NCBI GenBank assembly: GCA_004151065.3
Contig: NWUY0300018447.1
Coordinates: 21,118 to 42,978, forward strand
Source of the DNA: Larix sibirica
Taxonomy: Eukaryota > Streptophyta > Pinopsida > Pinales > Pinaceae
Length of the DNA stretch: 21,861 nt
Reading direction: 5' to 3'
Numbering within the stretch: position 1 is the first letter of the stretch; each line of letters starts with the position of its first letter. The notes under the pieces were generated by a model. That model was not told where the DNA came from. It was given only the letters and a program-made list of their open reading frames with translations, and searched no databases. Both the position numbers and the translations under genes were made by a program. Shown in pieces: positions 9,238-19,927 of this stretch.

Positions 9238-9433
9238 AAATTTATGTGTAATACTATGGACATGTGGTGATTGTAGAAATTTTAATTTTATAAATTAATT
9301 TTATTTAAATTCATATTCTGATAATTAAAATTGCTCCTTCAGATATTTATGTCCCATCGAAAATGTACTAAGCCAATAAAGTTTTTGAAATATTATATTT
9401 TCTAAATTGTTAAAATTATTTTAATTTTTCAAA

Positions 9434-9434
9434 N
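9434..9434. other. Single undetermined base at the repeat junction (probable contig join)
   Basis: The only n in the window sits exactly between the end of copy 1 (...tttcaaa) and the start of copy 2 (tgactgcctc...). In copy 2 the same ...tttcaaa end runs on into unique sequence (ttattaagtt). The n is therefore not a miscalled base inside continuous sequence but marks a change of context, as expected for a minimal gap between two joined contigs. Confidence 0.9.
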
Positions 9435-9493
9435 TGACTGCCTCACTATCGGCCTGACTCACCTCACCTTACCAGACTGTACAGACCGTACCT

Positions 9494-10324
9494 GACAAGA
9501 CCTGACAAGACCAAATAAAAGACTCTCCCTTGTGCTGGGAAATTAAAAGAAAAATATGTAAGCCCTCTTTTGTGTGGGGAAATAAAAGACTCTCCCTTGT
9601 GCTGTGCTGTGCTGTGCTGGGAAATTAAAAGAAAAATATGTAGACACTTTCTTGTGTTAAATCTTCGTAATCGTAATCAGTTTTTCAAAGTTCATAACCG
9701 AATCTTCTTCGTAATCAGTTTTTGTGTTAAATCTTCGTAATCGTAATCAGTTTTTCAAAGTTCATAACCGAATCTTCTTCGTAATCAGTTTTTCAAAGTT
9801 CGTAAACGATTTTTCACAACTTACGAGGACAAAACATCCTACAGTATATCTAATTGATATGTATAAATATTCAACGCTATATAATAACATGTCGACCTCT
9901 AGAAAATCCGCCATTTCGAGTCATCCTGATTCCTTGAATGGTTGGTTACATTGGATATTTTCACCATAAGCTTTACCACACCAGTTCATCACATTCACTC
10001 ACATGGTTGACAACATCATCTTCCTGCGTTTGTTCTCTTCTTCCTATTTCAACTTCCTTCCAATAAAAACATTTGTTCTCTTCTTCCTATTTCAACTTCC
10101 TTCCAATAAAAACAAATATGTGGGCTCTCTTTTGTGCTAGGAAATAAAAGGGTTATGTGAGTTTTGTCTTGCGCTAAGAAATTAATAGGAAATAAAAGAG
10201 CTCTCTTTTGTGCTAGGAAATAAAAGGGTTATGTGAGTTTTGTCTTGCGCTAAGAAATTAATAGGAAATAAAAGAGTCATGTAGGTTTTCTTTGTGCTGA
10301 GAAATTAAAAATTGAATCTTCTTC
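9494..10324. repeat. Composite of nested short tandem duplications (copy 2)
   Basis: This is the copy 2 counterpart of the block at 60-890. It has the same 5, 43, 70 and 76 bp duplications and unchanged unit numbers. Confidence 0.9.
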
Positions 10325-10630
10325 ATAGTCAGTTTTTCAAAGTTCAAGCTCAATTTTTCACTACTTTTGAGAACAAAGCGTGTCCTGTAATATATCTAAT
10401 TGATTTAGAATTGATCATAAATGGAAGTAGAGGCATGTGTCACACAACCTCTCACGTATGAATTCCCACGTTACAAAGAAATGACCAACTTGTATTCAAT
10501 TATTCATTATGCTATATAATATATGGAGCAATATAATTGCTTCCCTCAAATATTTCAAGAGTAACAACCATGTATCTCGCTACATTTTGTCAAACCGACT
10601 CCTCCTTCGTTGTTTCAAGGATAGGTGCTT

Positions 10631-11010
10631 GGTTGATTTGAACCTTGAATGTTCAAATGGGTTGATGTTGATTTGTAGCTTAAATGTTCAAATGGGCTAC
10701 AATGGTAACATGATTTAAAGTTGAGATGGCTTGCTTGGTTAATTTGAACCTTAAATGTTCACATGGGTTGATGTTGATTTGTATCTTCAATGTTCACACC
10801 GGCTACAAGGATAACATTTGATATTGATTTGTATCTTAAATGTTCACATGGGTTACAAGGCTAACATTTGATGTTGATTTGTATCTTAAATGTTCAAATG
10901 GACTACAGTGAACATGATTCAAAGTTGAGATGGCATGCTTGGTTGATGCTGATTTGTATCGCAAATGTTCACATTGGCTACAGCGACAACATAATTCAAA
11001 ATTGAGATCA
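10631..11010. repeat. Degenerate array of about 50 bp units (copy 2)
   Basis: This is the copy 2 counterpart of 1197-1576, with the same unit order and the same divergence between units. Confidence 0.85.
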
Positions 11011-11253
11011 CATTATCTTTTTATTTAGTGATCTTTAATGGAATTCAAAAATAAATCAAGTAATATGATTTTTGGGTTTTGTCTATGATTAATATTACAG
11101 CTGGTAGTATTGATGGATTGCAAGACTATATTTTTTCTTTGATTCTTCTAGCAAGAAAAGTAGTTTTTTTCTTTGAAAAAGAAACAAGTAACAAGTAATA
11201 TGATTAGCTATTTAACCTTTAACGTTCCAACAAATAAAAAAATTCATGAATTT

Positions 11254-11411
11254 GATTAAAATGTTATTACTTATCATGATGCTTCACATTAAATATCTTT
11301 TAATTGCCATCTATGATAATGTTGCACATAAATTAGATTAAAATGTTATAACTTATCATGATGTTTCATATTAAATATCTTCCAATTGCCATCTATGATA
11401 AATATGGTGCA
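11254..11411. repeat. Tandem duplication, period 92 bp (copy 2)
   Basis: This is the copy 2 counterpart of 1820-1977. Confidence 0.8.
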
Positions 11412-11905
11412 CTGTATGTCTAGTATTGCACTGTATGGCTATTATCTGCTCTACTAAAATGCGCTAAGCCACATTTGGAGCATATTTACAGTTCAAAAAT
11501 TATATGTATTTTTTTTATGAGGCTTCAATAAGGAACATTTTTTAGGTGTCAATTCAATTTAAGGGACAGCTATGACCTTTAAATTACTCTTTCGCACCTT
11601 AAAATAAAAAGAAACGGATTTAGCTCACAGGTTAAAAGTATGAACTGGGTACATAGCTAATAACAAAAATAGCTTTTGTTGGTTATAGACAAATTTAATT
11701 TCGAACATGTTCAAAGGGGCAACATCACAATTAGTTCAATGATTACTTTTCTTTTCAAGTTGCGTAAATGGTCGATGAATAGAACAATTGAAAACTCGCA
11801 AGGAGCCGATGCAAACCTCCCAGGTCACTGTGATAATGTGGGTGCTTAACGTCAGAATGTGGGTGCAAAGTGCAAACCTCCACAAGTCACTGTGAGAATA
11901 TACAT

Positions 11906-13364
11906 TTGAGCTGTGAGCTTCACCAGGTCAAAATTAAAATGGAAAGAAAAGTGTATAAGAACTAAATATGAAATTGGGCACAACATTTACTTGCAGCTCA
12001 ATATTCAAACTGAAAGAAAATTGTAAAAGAACTAATCTGACAATGGACAGAACAATATACTTGTAGATTCATAATGTTATAAAAGAACTAACCGAGAATG
12101 GACACAACAATATACTTGCAGATTCATAATGTTATAAAAGAACTAATCGAGAATGGACACAACAATATACTTGCAGATTCATAAGTTATAACGTTATAAA
12201 AGAACTAACCGAGAATGGACACAACAATGTACTTGCAAATTCATAATGTTATATTCAAGAACTAATCCGAGAATGGACACAACAACAATATACTTGCAGA
12301 TTCATAAAGTTTTTTTTCCAGGAAAAAAAACTTATTTCTATTCATTTACGATCAGAAAATACAATCTTCAGCACCATTTGGCGAAAATTCAAAAAATCGC
12401 CCCATCACTAGTGGTCTTAAACAGTGCTAATATAGCATGTACAGAGAATACACATTTATCCGATTCCCGGAATATCATCATTCTAGTATTTGATCATCTA
12501 AGATTGAACACAGGAATTTTCTACTAGGAAGTCCGAGATGCAGATTCGTAATGTTATACAAGAACATTTTACATTTGAGCTCTGAGCTTCACCAGCTCAA
12601 TATTAAAATTGAAAGAAGTGTATAAAAACTAAATCTGAGACTGGGCACAACATTATACTTGCAGCTCAATATTAAAATTGAAAGAAAATTGTAAAAGAAC
12701 TAATCTGATAATAGATAGAACAATATACTTGCAGATTCATAATGTTATAAAAGAACTAATCCGAGAATGGACATAACAATGAACTTGCAGATTCATAATG
12801 TTATACAGAACATTTTACATTTGAGCTCTGAGCTTCACCAGCTCAATATTAAAATTGAAAGAAAGTGCATAAGAACTAAATCTGAGATTGAGCACAGCAT
12901 TATACTTGCCGCTCAATATTAAACTTGAAAGAAAATTGTAAAAGAACTAATCTGAGAATGGATAGAACAATATACTTATATACTTGCAGATTCATAATGT
13001 TATACAAAGCATTTTACATTTGAGCTCTGAGCTCCACCAGCTCAATATTAAAATTGAAAGAAAAGTGTATAAGAACTAAATCTGAGATTGGGCACAACAT
13101 CATACTTGCAGCTCTATATTTAAATTGAAAGAAAATTGTAAAAGAACTCTAATCTGAGAATTGACAGAACAATATATTTGCAGATTCATAATGTTAAAAA
13201 AAATTAATCCAAGAATGGACATAACAATATACTTGCAGATTCATAATGTTATACCAGAACTAATCCGAGAATGGACACAACATTATACTTGCAGATTCAT
13301 GATGTTATACAAGAACATTTTAACATGGTAAGCAGATTCATAATGTTATACAAGAACATTTTAT
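11906..13364. repeat. Higher-order minisatellite of three related monomers (copy 2)
   Basis: This is the copy 2 counterpart of 2472-3930. It has the same monomer order and number and the same interrupting segment (about 12305-12539). Arrays of this type normally change copy number quickly, so the exact match argues that both copies come from one physical locus. Confidence 0.88.
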
Positions 13365-13407
13365 CATAGTAAATTTGGAAACTGGAAACTCCTTTTCCTT
13401 AGCTCGA

Positions 13408-13714
13408 ATAGAATTTCGGGAAGGAGAGTGACTCAATCAAAGGAATATCTGGAAGGAGGGTGGCTCAATCAACGGAATATCTGGAAGGAGGGGGGCTCAA
13501 ATCACAGGCTACAATGCCACAATGACGACTGGAAAGAGGGTGGATGGCTCAATCACAAGCCACAATAACAACTGGAATATCTGGAAGGAGGGTGGAAAGA
13601 AGGTGGCTCAATCATGAGCTACAATAACGACTGAATACCTGGAAGGAGTGTGTGAAAGGAAGGTGGCTCAATCACAAACCACAATAACAACTGGAATATC
13701 GAGAAGGAGAGACT
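13408..13714. repeat. Purine-rich degenerate array (copy 2)
   Basis: This is the copy 2 counterpart of 3974-4280. Confidence 0.8.
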
Positions 13715-14377
13715 TGAATACAGAAAATCAAACTTCCATGCGGAGAAACAAAAATGTTAAAGTAACAACAATAATGTTAAAGTAAGTTGTTAAAATTTAA
13801 GCAATAAATGCACGAAAATAAAAATGCTGAGCAGCCTGCTAGCAGGCAAATCTGAGATGAGCTTGACCACTATAATCAAAAAGTAGTCATGCAATAATTG
13901 CAAACAAGATTGCAATTTTATTAAAACGACAAATGTCTGTACAAGTCATAAGATCACCTGCTTGAAAATTATACAATAGATAATAAAAAATTATCGAGCA
14001 TTCTTCTTTGTGAGAAGAATAGAAGAAACCCTAATCATAGGCTTTTAGAACTAGAAGTAAATGAAGGGCAGAATAATAAACTCAGTGCCTCATCATCCAT
14101 TTTATACAGACCCCAAGAAGCGTGCATTTAAACAATAGCAACAAACAGGAATTTTACATATAATAGCTGTCTACTGTACATACTCGAAAACTATCACCCG
14201 ATTTGCAATCAAGGATGGGTAAAGGAACGAGCAGTTTCATTTTATTTGATTGCTTTACTTATCTACCATATAGGCACACTCACCAGGCATGTATAAATGG
14301 TTTTATGCGATTCCATATGACTGGAACCAGCAATATCTCAATACCTCGGCATGCGACCAATGGTGTGACATTTCTAA

Positions 14378-15526
14378 TCAAAGAATGCTATCAAGTGCAA
14401 CTGTGGAACAGAAGCTGATAACCTTGTGGAACCTACTTACAGGGAAAGGCAACGGAGGGACTTTTGTCCAGGTGCATTCCAATTTCGGAGAAATGTCACA
14501 GACACAAGCAGGATACATCTTGTGATGCTCTTCATTGAAAACATATATGAGACTTCCAAGCCCCACACACTTCAAGCTTGCAAATTTATCATCCTCCTCA
14601 CTGTCAAACAAAGAATACAGAAGCTCCTGGGGCATGGAACCAACCTCGCAGAACGCCATCGATTCTTCCTCAACTTTCCAGAGATTAAACATCGGCCCAT
14701 CGGCGCCATTGCGCAAACCAGCCAAGATAAGCTTGTTCTGGCAAGCCAAAAGAAATGAGAATATAATCCCCGGGGGTCGGACAATCTGGACACCACCCCA
14801 AGCCTTGTGCTGCAGATCGAAGGCTGAAATATACCCCGAATATATCCCGAAGACATAGAACTTCCCTTTCAGCAATGCAGAGGTCAGCCACTGCGACGAG
14901 TTACCGGATCGGAAATCCGCTGGCAAGGGGGCACAAAGCTCCCATGAATCCTTGCCAGAATCATATATTTCAACAGCCAATCTATCCTCAATATCAACCA
15001 GCCCCCCAATGAATCTGACTCCCCCAACTACAATGAACCCATAATGGCCCTCCTTAAACACCCCGACCAGAGGTTGACGCCTGGAGAACCTCAGAGGGGC
15101 AGTTACCTTCCATGAACTCTTCAACACCGGGGCATAACAGAACCTGGAACAGGCAGACCCAGTAGTGGCAAACAGAAACCCTCCTGAACCCGTCAAGGAA
15201 TCCTCTGCACAGGGTTGGGGAAACGATGAAGTAGGCAAACGGATCCATTCATTGGCCTCTGGATCAAACCCAAATGCCTGGTTATTCTTCAAGAAAATGT
15301 TATTCTGGCCATACAGGAAAAACCAGGGTTTCTTGCAAACCCTAAGCCGGGCTGCAAACGAGGGTTGGGTGATGAGAGAATACCAGTGCTTGCAGACGAT
15401 ACAGGACCTAACTATGGAGCTCACGGGCAGCCGAGACAGTACAACCTCCGTAATATCAGAATTCAAGCGGCCCCAATCTGACTCAGGGGATCCCATGTGT
15501 TGCTCGCAGACCCCGTCAATTTCCAT
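14378..15526 (-). CDS. F-box/kelch-repeat protein, SCF substrate receptor (copy 2)
   Basis: The protein is identical in all 382 residues to the one encoded at 4944-6092, and the flanking DNA is identical too. Not even a synonymous change separates them, so this should not be counted as a second paralogue without independent evidence. It has the same F-box at residues 21-60 and the same kelch-like blades. If the 9.4 kb repeat is an assembly artefact, this copy, which has continuous right-hand flanking sequence, is the one to keep. Confidence 0.9.
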   Translation of the reverse strand: MEIDGVCEQHMGSPESDWGRLNSDITEVVLSRLPVSSIVRSCIVCKHWYSLITQPSFAARLRVCKKPWFFLYGQNNIFLKNNQAFGFDPEANEWIRLPTSSFPQPCAEDSLTGSGGFLFATTGSACSRFCYAPVLKSSWKVTAPLRFSRRQPLVGVFKEGHYGFIVVGGVRFIGGLVDIEDRLAVEIYDSGKDSWELCAPLPADFRSGNSSQWLTSALLKGKFYVFGIYSGYISAFDLQHKAWGGVQIVRPPGIIFSFLLACQNKLILAGLRNGADGPMFNLWKVEEESMAFCEVGSMPQELLYSLFDSEEDDKFASLKCVGLGSLIYVFNEEHHKMYPACVCDISPKLECTWTKVPPLPFPVSRFHKVISFCSTVALDSIL

Positions 15527-15689
15527 GGCCAAGATGAAATTTTGACTGAAACACAACTCAATGCAAGCAGTCTAAAGATGTTTGGAATTAAAAAATTGAT
15601 GAAAGCCAGCTGGGTGTTTTGGGAACGACCTACGTAGGGTTTTATAGATTGCAGAAGAACCCAAAAAAATCATTCATATTAAAAAAGAA
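15527..15689 (-). promoter_or_regulatory. Core promoter and 5' leader of the F-box gene (copy 2)
   Basis: This is identical to 6093-6255: TATAAAA at 15646-15640, the telo-box-like motif beside it and the CCTACGTAGG palindrome at 15629-15638. Confidence 0.55.
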
Positions 15690-15924
15690 TCAATTTGCTG
15701 TGAAAGGGGTTAGCAGGGAAAATGCTTTATCAGTACCAGATGTAAACCCCGCTGTTGAGCAGCTTTACCTAGAACCACGGCAATGACCTCCTTCGGCCAC
15801 GAAAAAAAAATCAATTTGCTGTGAAAGGGGTTAACAGAGAAAATGCTTTATCAGTACCAGATGTAAACCCCGCTGTTGAGCAGCTTTGCCTGGAACCACG
15901 GTAATGACGTCCTTCGGCCACGAA
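15690..15924. repeat. Tandem duplication of a 114 bp block, period 121 bp (copy 2)
   Basis: This is the copy 2 counterpart of 6256-6490. The same substitutions separate its two blocks, so the small duplication predates whatever made the 9.4 kb repeat. Confidence 0.92.
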
Positions 15925-16382
15925 TAAGTAAAAATCGGATAATGCTGTTTACAAACTGTATCGAATTGCGGTACTTCCCAGAGCTAAAACCTACACATGT
16001 TGAGGAATCGACAGGTAGCCCAAATTGCTTTATCTTGATCTTCACACTTGAATTCGTGGAATTCAAAATCAATTATTCGATCGTGAATTTTAACTGATCT
16101 TTGTCAACACATTTGGTGTCTGTTTCAGTGACGTCTGGAAGTTTTTTAATTTTCCTTTTTGAGAGGACCGCCATCCAAATGTTGGTTGTTGGATTGAGAA
16201 CATAGCACTGAGCCTCAATTTTCAATTTCTAAAAGTAGAGACTTATAAATTTCAAGACGAAGAATATGATTATTGTAAACTCACATTATTTATGAGATTT
16301 ATAAATTTAAATTATGATTAGTGATTATTTAATTTAGATATATATCGTTATTTATGTAATGTTTAATTTTTTGTGATTTAAT

Positions 16383-16658
16383 ATTTTCTTTAGGTAAAGA
16401 TTTTAAGCAAAAGTGTTTAGTAAATATTTTAAAAATTGAATTTAATATTTTTGAAGTTGAACATTATAAAAAAAAAAATCATCTTCTTTAGCCACATTTA
16501 CACTCGTCCAATCCTTATTTATTTTCTTTCGTAAAGATTTTAAGAAAAAGTGTTTAGTAAATATTTTAAAATTTGAATTTAATATTTTTGAAGTTTAACA
16601 TTATAAAAAAAAAAATCATCTTCTTTAGCCACATTTACACTCGTCCAATCCTTATTTT
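16383..16658. repeat. Tandem duplication, period 137 bp (copy 2)
   Basis: This is the copy 2 counterpart of 6949-7224, with A runs of unchanged length. Confidence 0.9.
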
Positions 16659-18122
16659 GCTACAAGCTATGAAAAACACTAATAAAATAAATAATAAAAA
16701 TGTTATTTTCTATTCTATGAAGTGTTTGTATGGGAACAATTTGCAAGACCATGTGACTTTGCAAGGTGTAGATAACCCTAACACAAGGCAGTGCACATGT
16801 CAACAATGTGCAAGACCATTTGGCCCCACATAAGCATATATATGGCACGTTGGCACGGCCATAAGGGCACATGAGAGTCCTTAAACTATACATTGACCTA
16901 CATAAATATTATTCGTAATTAGGAATTATATTTTGAGAATATTACATTTAACTTAGATTTTAATGGGAAGCTTTTATTTGTTTATTTTAAATCTTAAGTT
17001 AAAAAAAAAAAAAAATTACTATAAGAAATGTTCATAAAATATATGTGGGTTTAATTTAACAAGTGAAATAGTTGCTATGTAGCTAAATCCTGGTTATAGG
17101 GATAAGCAAGGTAGTTAAAGACAAAGTAGGTCGCGGTCGATGAGAGCATAAGTATTGGGTAGCAAATGGATAGGCTAACGATTGATGGCGTTGGACACAA
17201 GCATTGGAGCACAAATAGATAGAGCTCTACAGTGTTCGACAAAACCACCAGAGCACAGATGGATAGTGCTTGGTGGCATTGGAGATAAGCAAAAAGAGGC
17301 AACGCTCTGCAGTGTTGCTATGTGGTAGTGGAACAACAAAAATTAAAGCACACAGTTGGAGGGCATTGGGACTATTTACCGGATTGGTAAAGTTCAAGTG
17401 GTCGACGAAGAGAAGAGCAGGATAGCAACTTTTTCACTGTGTCAATCTTGTGGTTGTTGATTCGGGAAGCAGTGAGTGAACTACAACTGATCAAACGGCC
17501 AACGGTTATGCAAAACCAGAAAATGCTTTTAAGCACTTCTTTTAACTTCTTTGACCAGTAGAATTTAATCAAAATATGATTTAAATTGCCAAATTTTGAA
17601 GCTTTCGGTTACCGAAATCGAAATTTGAACACCTTCTAAATATTCATAAGTTTTAAGTGAAATGAGATCATGTGGATTTGAGCTTACTTGCATTATGTGA
17701 AAATGTTGTGTAAATGCTCGTCCACATACAAATACATGCCACTGCCACCAATCTAAACCCAACATTCTATGTTTCCTTCGCCATATTTCAGTAACGGAAC
17801 TCAAACTCAAAATTGCTTACACATGATTAGTATATGGTTCCTTAACTAAGAGCATAAAATTCAACTGAAACAGAGATTTCAATGGGAACTACAAGGTGAT
17901 GTCAATGATCTCCATAGACACGCATTATTATATGTTTTTCCTATTCTTTACAGGAATCCAAGAACTACAATGTGATTTCAATGATGGTGTTTGCGTGGCT
18001 TTACAGTGATCAAGCGACGTTGTTTGTTGCTTCATGTGGTTCTACGTTGCCATGCCAATCACGAGATCAAATCCCAATGTGTTATGTAGTCAACATCCGA
18101 GCATTTATGAGAGAGGAAGTGA

Positions 18123-18671
18123 TCATGTTGGATATTTCATGGAACAATTTGACTGGTGATCCACCATTTCTCTGAACAATATTTTCTGTAATATTTTCCC
18201 TTCGTCACTCCAGACTATGATAGGAGTGATTGGTAGAAAGGCTAATACATAGCCACTATCATTCATTGCAATGTCCACACACCACGTTAGGCAACCCAAA
18301 TCTTGCTCCTCGTCAAAACTTCCCAGATCGTGCTCATTGTCTAATTCTTTTCCCAGGGATCCTTTATGTCCTTCAACATCTGTAATAAGTTCCCACAAAG
18401 AAAGTTTGTTTCCACAAGCTAAAACTATATGCCCTTTATAGTATGTAACATGTGTAGTACCAAGCATTTGTGATAAGATTTCAGCTCTTAACTCCACAAA
18501 TTGACAAGAGTTCACTGGAGAAGTCGCGTTACATTTAGTCGATTGGGTGTGGGAACTGTACTGCGAGAATAGGCTTTTGGAAGTTGTCGATAGTCTCATG
18601 GCGATACCTAGAAACGCCAACATTAACGACGATACTTCTAAGGAAACTAATTGGCACACACTCCACGCCAT
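18123..18671 (-). CDS. Unidentified 182-residue reading frame with WD40-like segments (copy 2)
   Basis: The protein is identical to the frame at 8689-9237. Only here is the region upstream of the start (18672 onward) followed by real continuous sequence. It is AT-rich, has an in-frame stop soon before the ATG, and shows no further coding exon that I can recognise up to 19650. Confidence 0.5.
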   Translation of the reverse strand: MAWSVCQLVSLEVSSLMLAFLGIAMRLSTTSKSLFSQYSSHTQSTKCNATSPVNSCQFVELRAEILSQMLGTTHVTYYKGHIVLACGNKLSLWELITDVEGHKGSLGKELDNEHDLGSFDEEQDLGCLTWCVDIAMNDSGYVLAFLPITPIIVWSDEGKILQKILFREMVDHQSNCSMKYPT

Positions 18672-18867
18672 AAATTTATGTGTAATACTATGGACATGTG
18701 GTGATTGTAGAAATTTTAATTTTATAAATTAATTTTATTTAAATTCATATTCTGATAATTAAAATTGCTCCTTCAGATATTTATGTCCCATCGAAAATGT
18801 ACTAAGCCAATAAAGTTTTTGAAATATTATATTTTCTAAATTGTTAAAATTATTTTAATTTTTCAAA

Positions 18868-19655
18868 TTATTAAGTTTAACATAAAAATTATGTAAAAAT
18901 AGAAAACTATAAAATTTTATAGATTAAATACAAGTCAACCAAGGTTGACTTCTCAACAAAAAAATATATCGTGCCTTCACAGGGATAAAAATAGTTATTT
19001 TTAAATAAAATATATGTGAATTATATTTAGGTTTAATTGAAAATTTGTTATTGGAGTTGTCTAATTTGGCCTAGATGGGTTGGTTTTCACGGAAGTCCGG
19101 TATTTTTTAGTTTGCAAAATCTGAATTTAACTGTGTTTTAGTGGCGATTTTGATGGTAGAAACGGATTCAACACCATAAAAAACCCATGGGACACCAAAA
19201 ATTTCAAAGTTTGAGAGTTGTAACCAAGATTTTTAAAAAAATTGTCAAATTTTTAAAAAAAATTGTAAGATTTTTTCAAAATCGTCATGGAAAAATCAAA
19301 ATGTTCCATTTAAAATCGTAGAACATTTAGATTAGACTGCACGTTTATTATTTCTTAAATTTTATTATTAATATTGTAGTTATCGTTATATCCAAATGAT
19401 TTATTATCACATAGAATTATTATGTTGGTGGTCTTTATTTTCATTTTGGATGGTTGAGACTTTGTTGATGGAAATTGATTATTATATATTTTGTGATAAG
19501 CATGCATATGTATATATATGAAATTTGAATTATTATTTGTTTATATAATTTTAATTATTATTAAAGTTAATTGAATGTGTTTTTTATTAAAAAAATTATT
19601 AATTTTATAGAAAATAATTATATATTTTTAAGTTTTTTTTGTTAAGTTGCAACAT
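18868..19655. other. AT-rich spacer, first unique sequence after the repeat
   Basis: I see no coding frame of any length on either strand. The stretch contains a 16 bp perfect palindrome at 18907-18922 (ctataaaattttatag). Fifteen bases or so further on is a 9 bp inverted repeat, aagtcaacc/ggttgactt, at 18932-18940 and 18943-18951. A short repetition of 'tttttaaaaaaattgt' lies near 19231-19266. Otherwise it is low-complexity A/T sequence. Confidence 0.7.
18932..18951. promoter_or_regulatory. Inverted pair of W-box cores
   Basis: The arms aagtcaacc and ggttgactt are perfect reverse complements separated by two bases, so a TTGAC core (the WRKY-factor recognition core) is present on each strand, back to back. 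No gene start lies close by, so a regulatory role is only a possibility. Confidence 0.3.
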
Positions 19656-19661
19656 TTTATT
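19656..19661 (-). terminator. Candidate polyadenylation signal for the decayed frame
   Basis: The minus strand reads AATAAA, about 270 bases past the TAA at 19928. The change back to extreme AT-richness starts close by, so this may mark the end of the inserted or retained transcript-like unit. It is weak evidence on its own. Confidence 0.3.
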
Positions 19662-19700
19662 AATCGTAAAAAGTCAGAAATACATAGGGAGGTATTGTTT

Positions 19701-19729
19701 GTGGTGGCCTGAGAGAGTGAAGCCACCAC
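19701..19729. other. Hairpin downstream of the decayed frame
   Basis: gtggtggc (19701-19708) and gccaccac (19722-19729) are perfect 8 bp inverted arms around a 13-base loop. It lies about 200 bases past the TAA of the minus-strand frame, inside what would be its 3' untranslated region. Confidence 0.5.
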
Positions 19730-19927
19730 TCTAAGATCTCAAAAGGATCATAATGATTATGTTCAAAATTACAAAATCCCTGCCCTGAGTAGGGAGACTA
19801 GGGTGTTCCAATACCATGGCACTGTTTGTATAAGTCTGTAAAACAGTAATATGGCAAACTATGTAGCAAACTATGCAGCAAATTAAGATAAAAAAGCTGG
19901 AAAACACAAGGAGTAACCGGAACCTCC

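Larger units (their letters stand above)
1..9433. repeat. Copy 1 of a 9433 bp near-identical direct repeat
   Basis: The whole segment recurs at 9435-18867 with a constant offset of 9434, so there is no net insertion or deletion. The three longest A runs (11, 11 and 15 bases) and the (GTGCT)4 microsatellite have the same length in both copies, which is unusual for anything but alleles or the same molecule. I found one substitution (8462 A versus 17896 G). I compared by eye, so a few others may have escaped me. Copy 1 starts exactly at base 1 of the window and ends at the single n. The most economical explanation is a redundant contig, contained in the next one, that was scaffolded instead of merged. 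A true tandem duplication is possible but less likely. Confidence 0.98.
9435..18867. repeat. Copy 2 of the 9433 bp near-identical direct repeat
   Basis: It is the same sequence as 1-9433, in the same orientation, with one substitution seen (G at 17896). Unlike copy 1 it continues into unique sequence at 18868. Copy 2 is therefore the version with real right-hand context and is the one to keep if the duplication proves artefactual. All features of copy 1 are present here at +9434. Confidence 0.98.

Noticed and set aside
4944-15526. Two functional F-box paralogues forming a tandem gene family.
   Set aside because: The copies do not differ even in introns, promoters or minisatellites, and an N marks the join. 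Real paralogues would normally show some divergence, so I treat it as one locus until shown otherwise.
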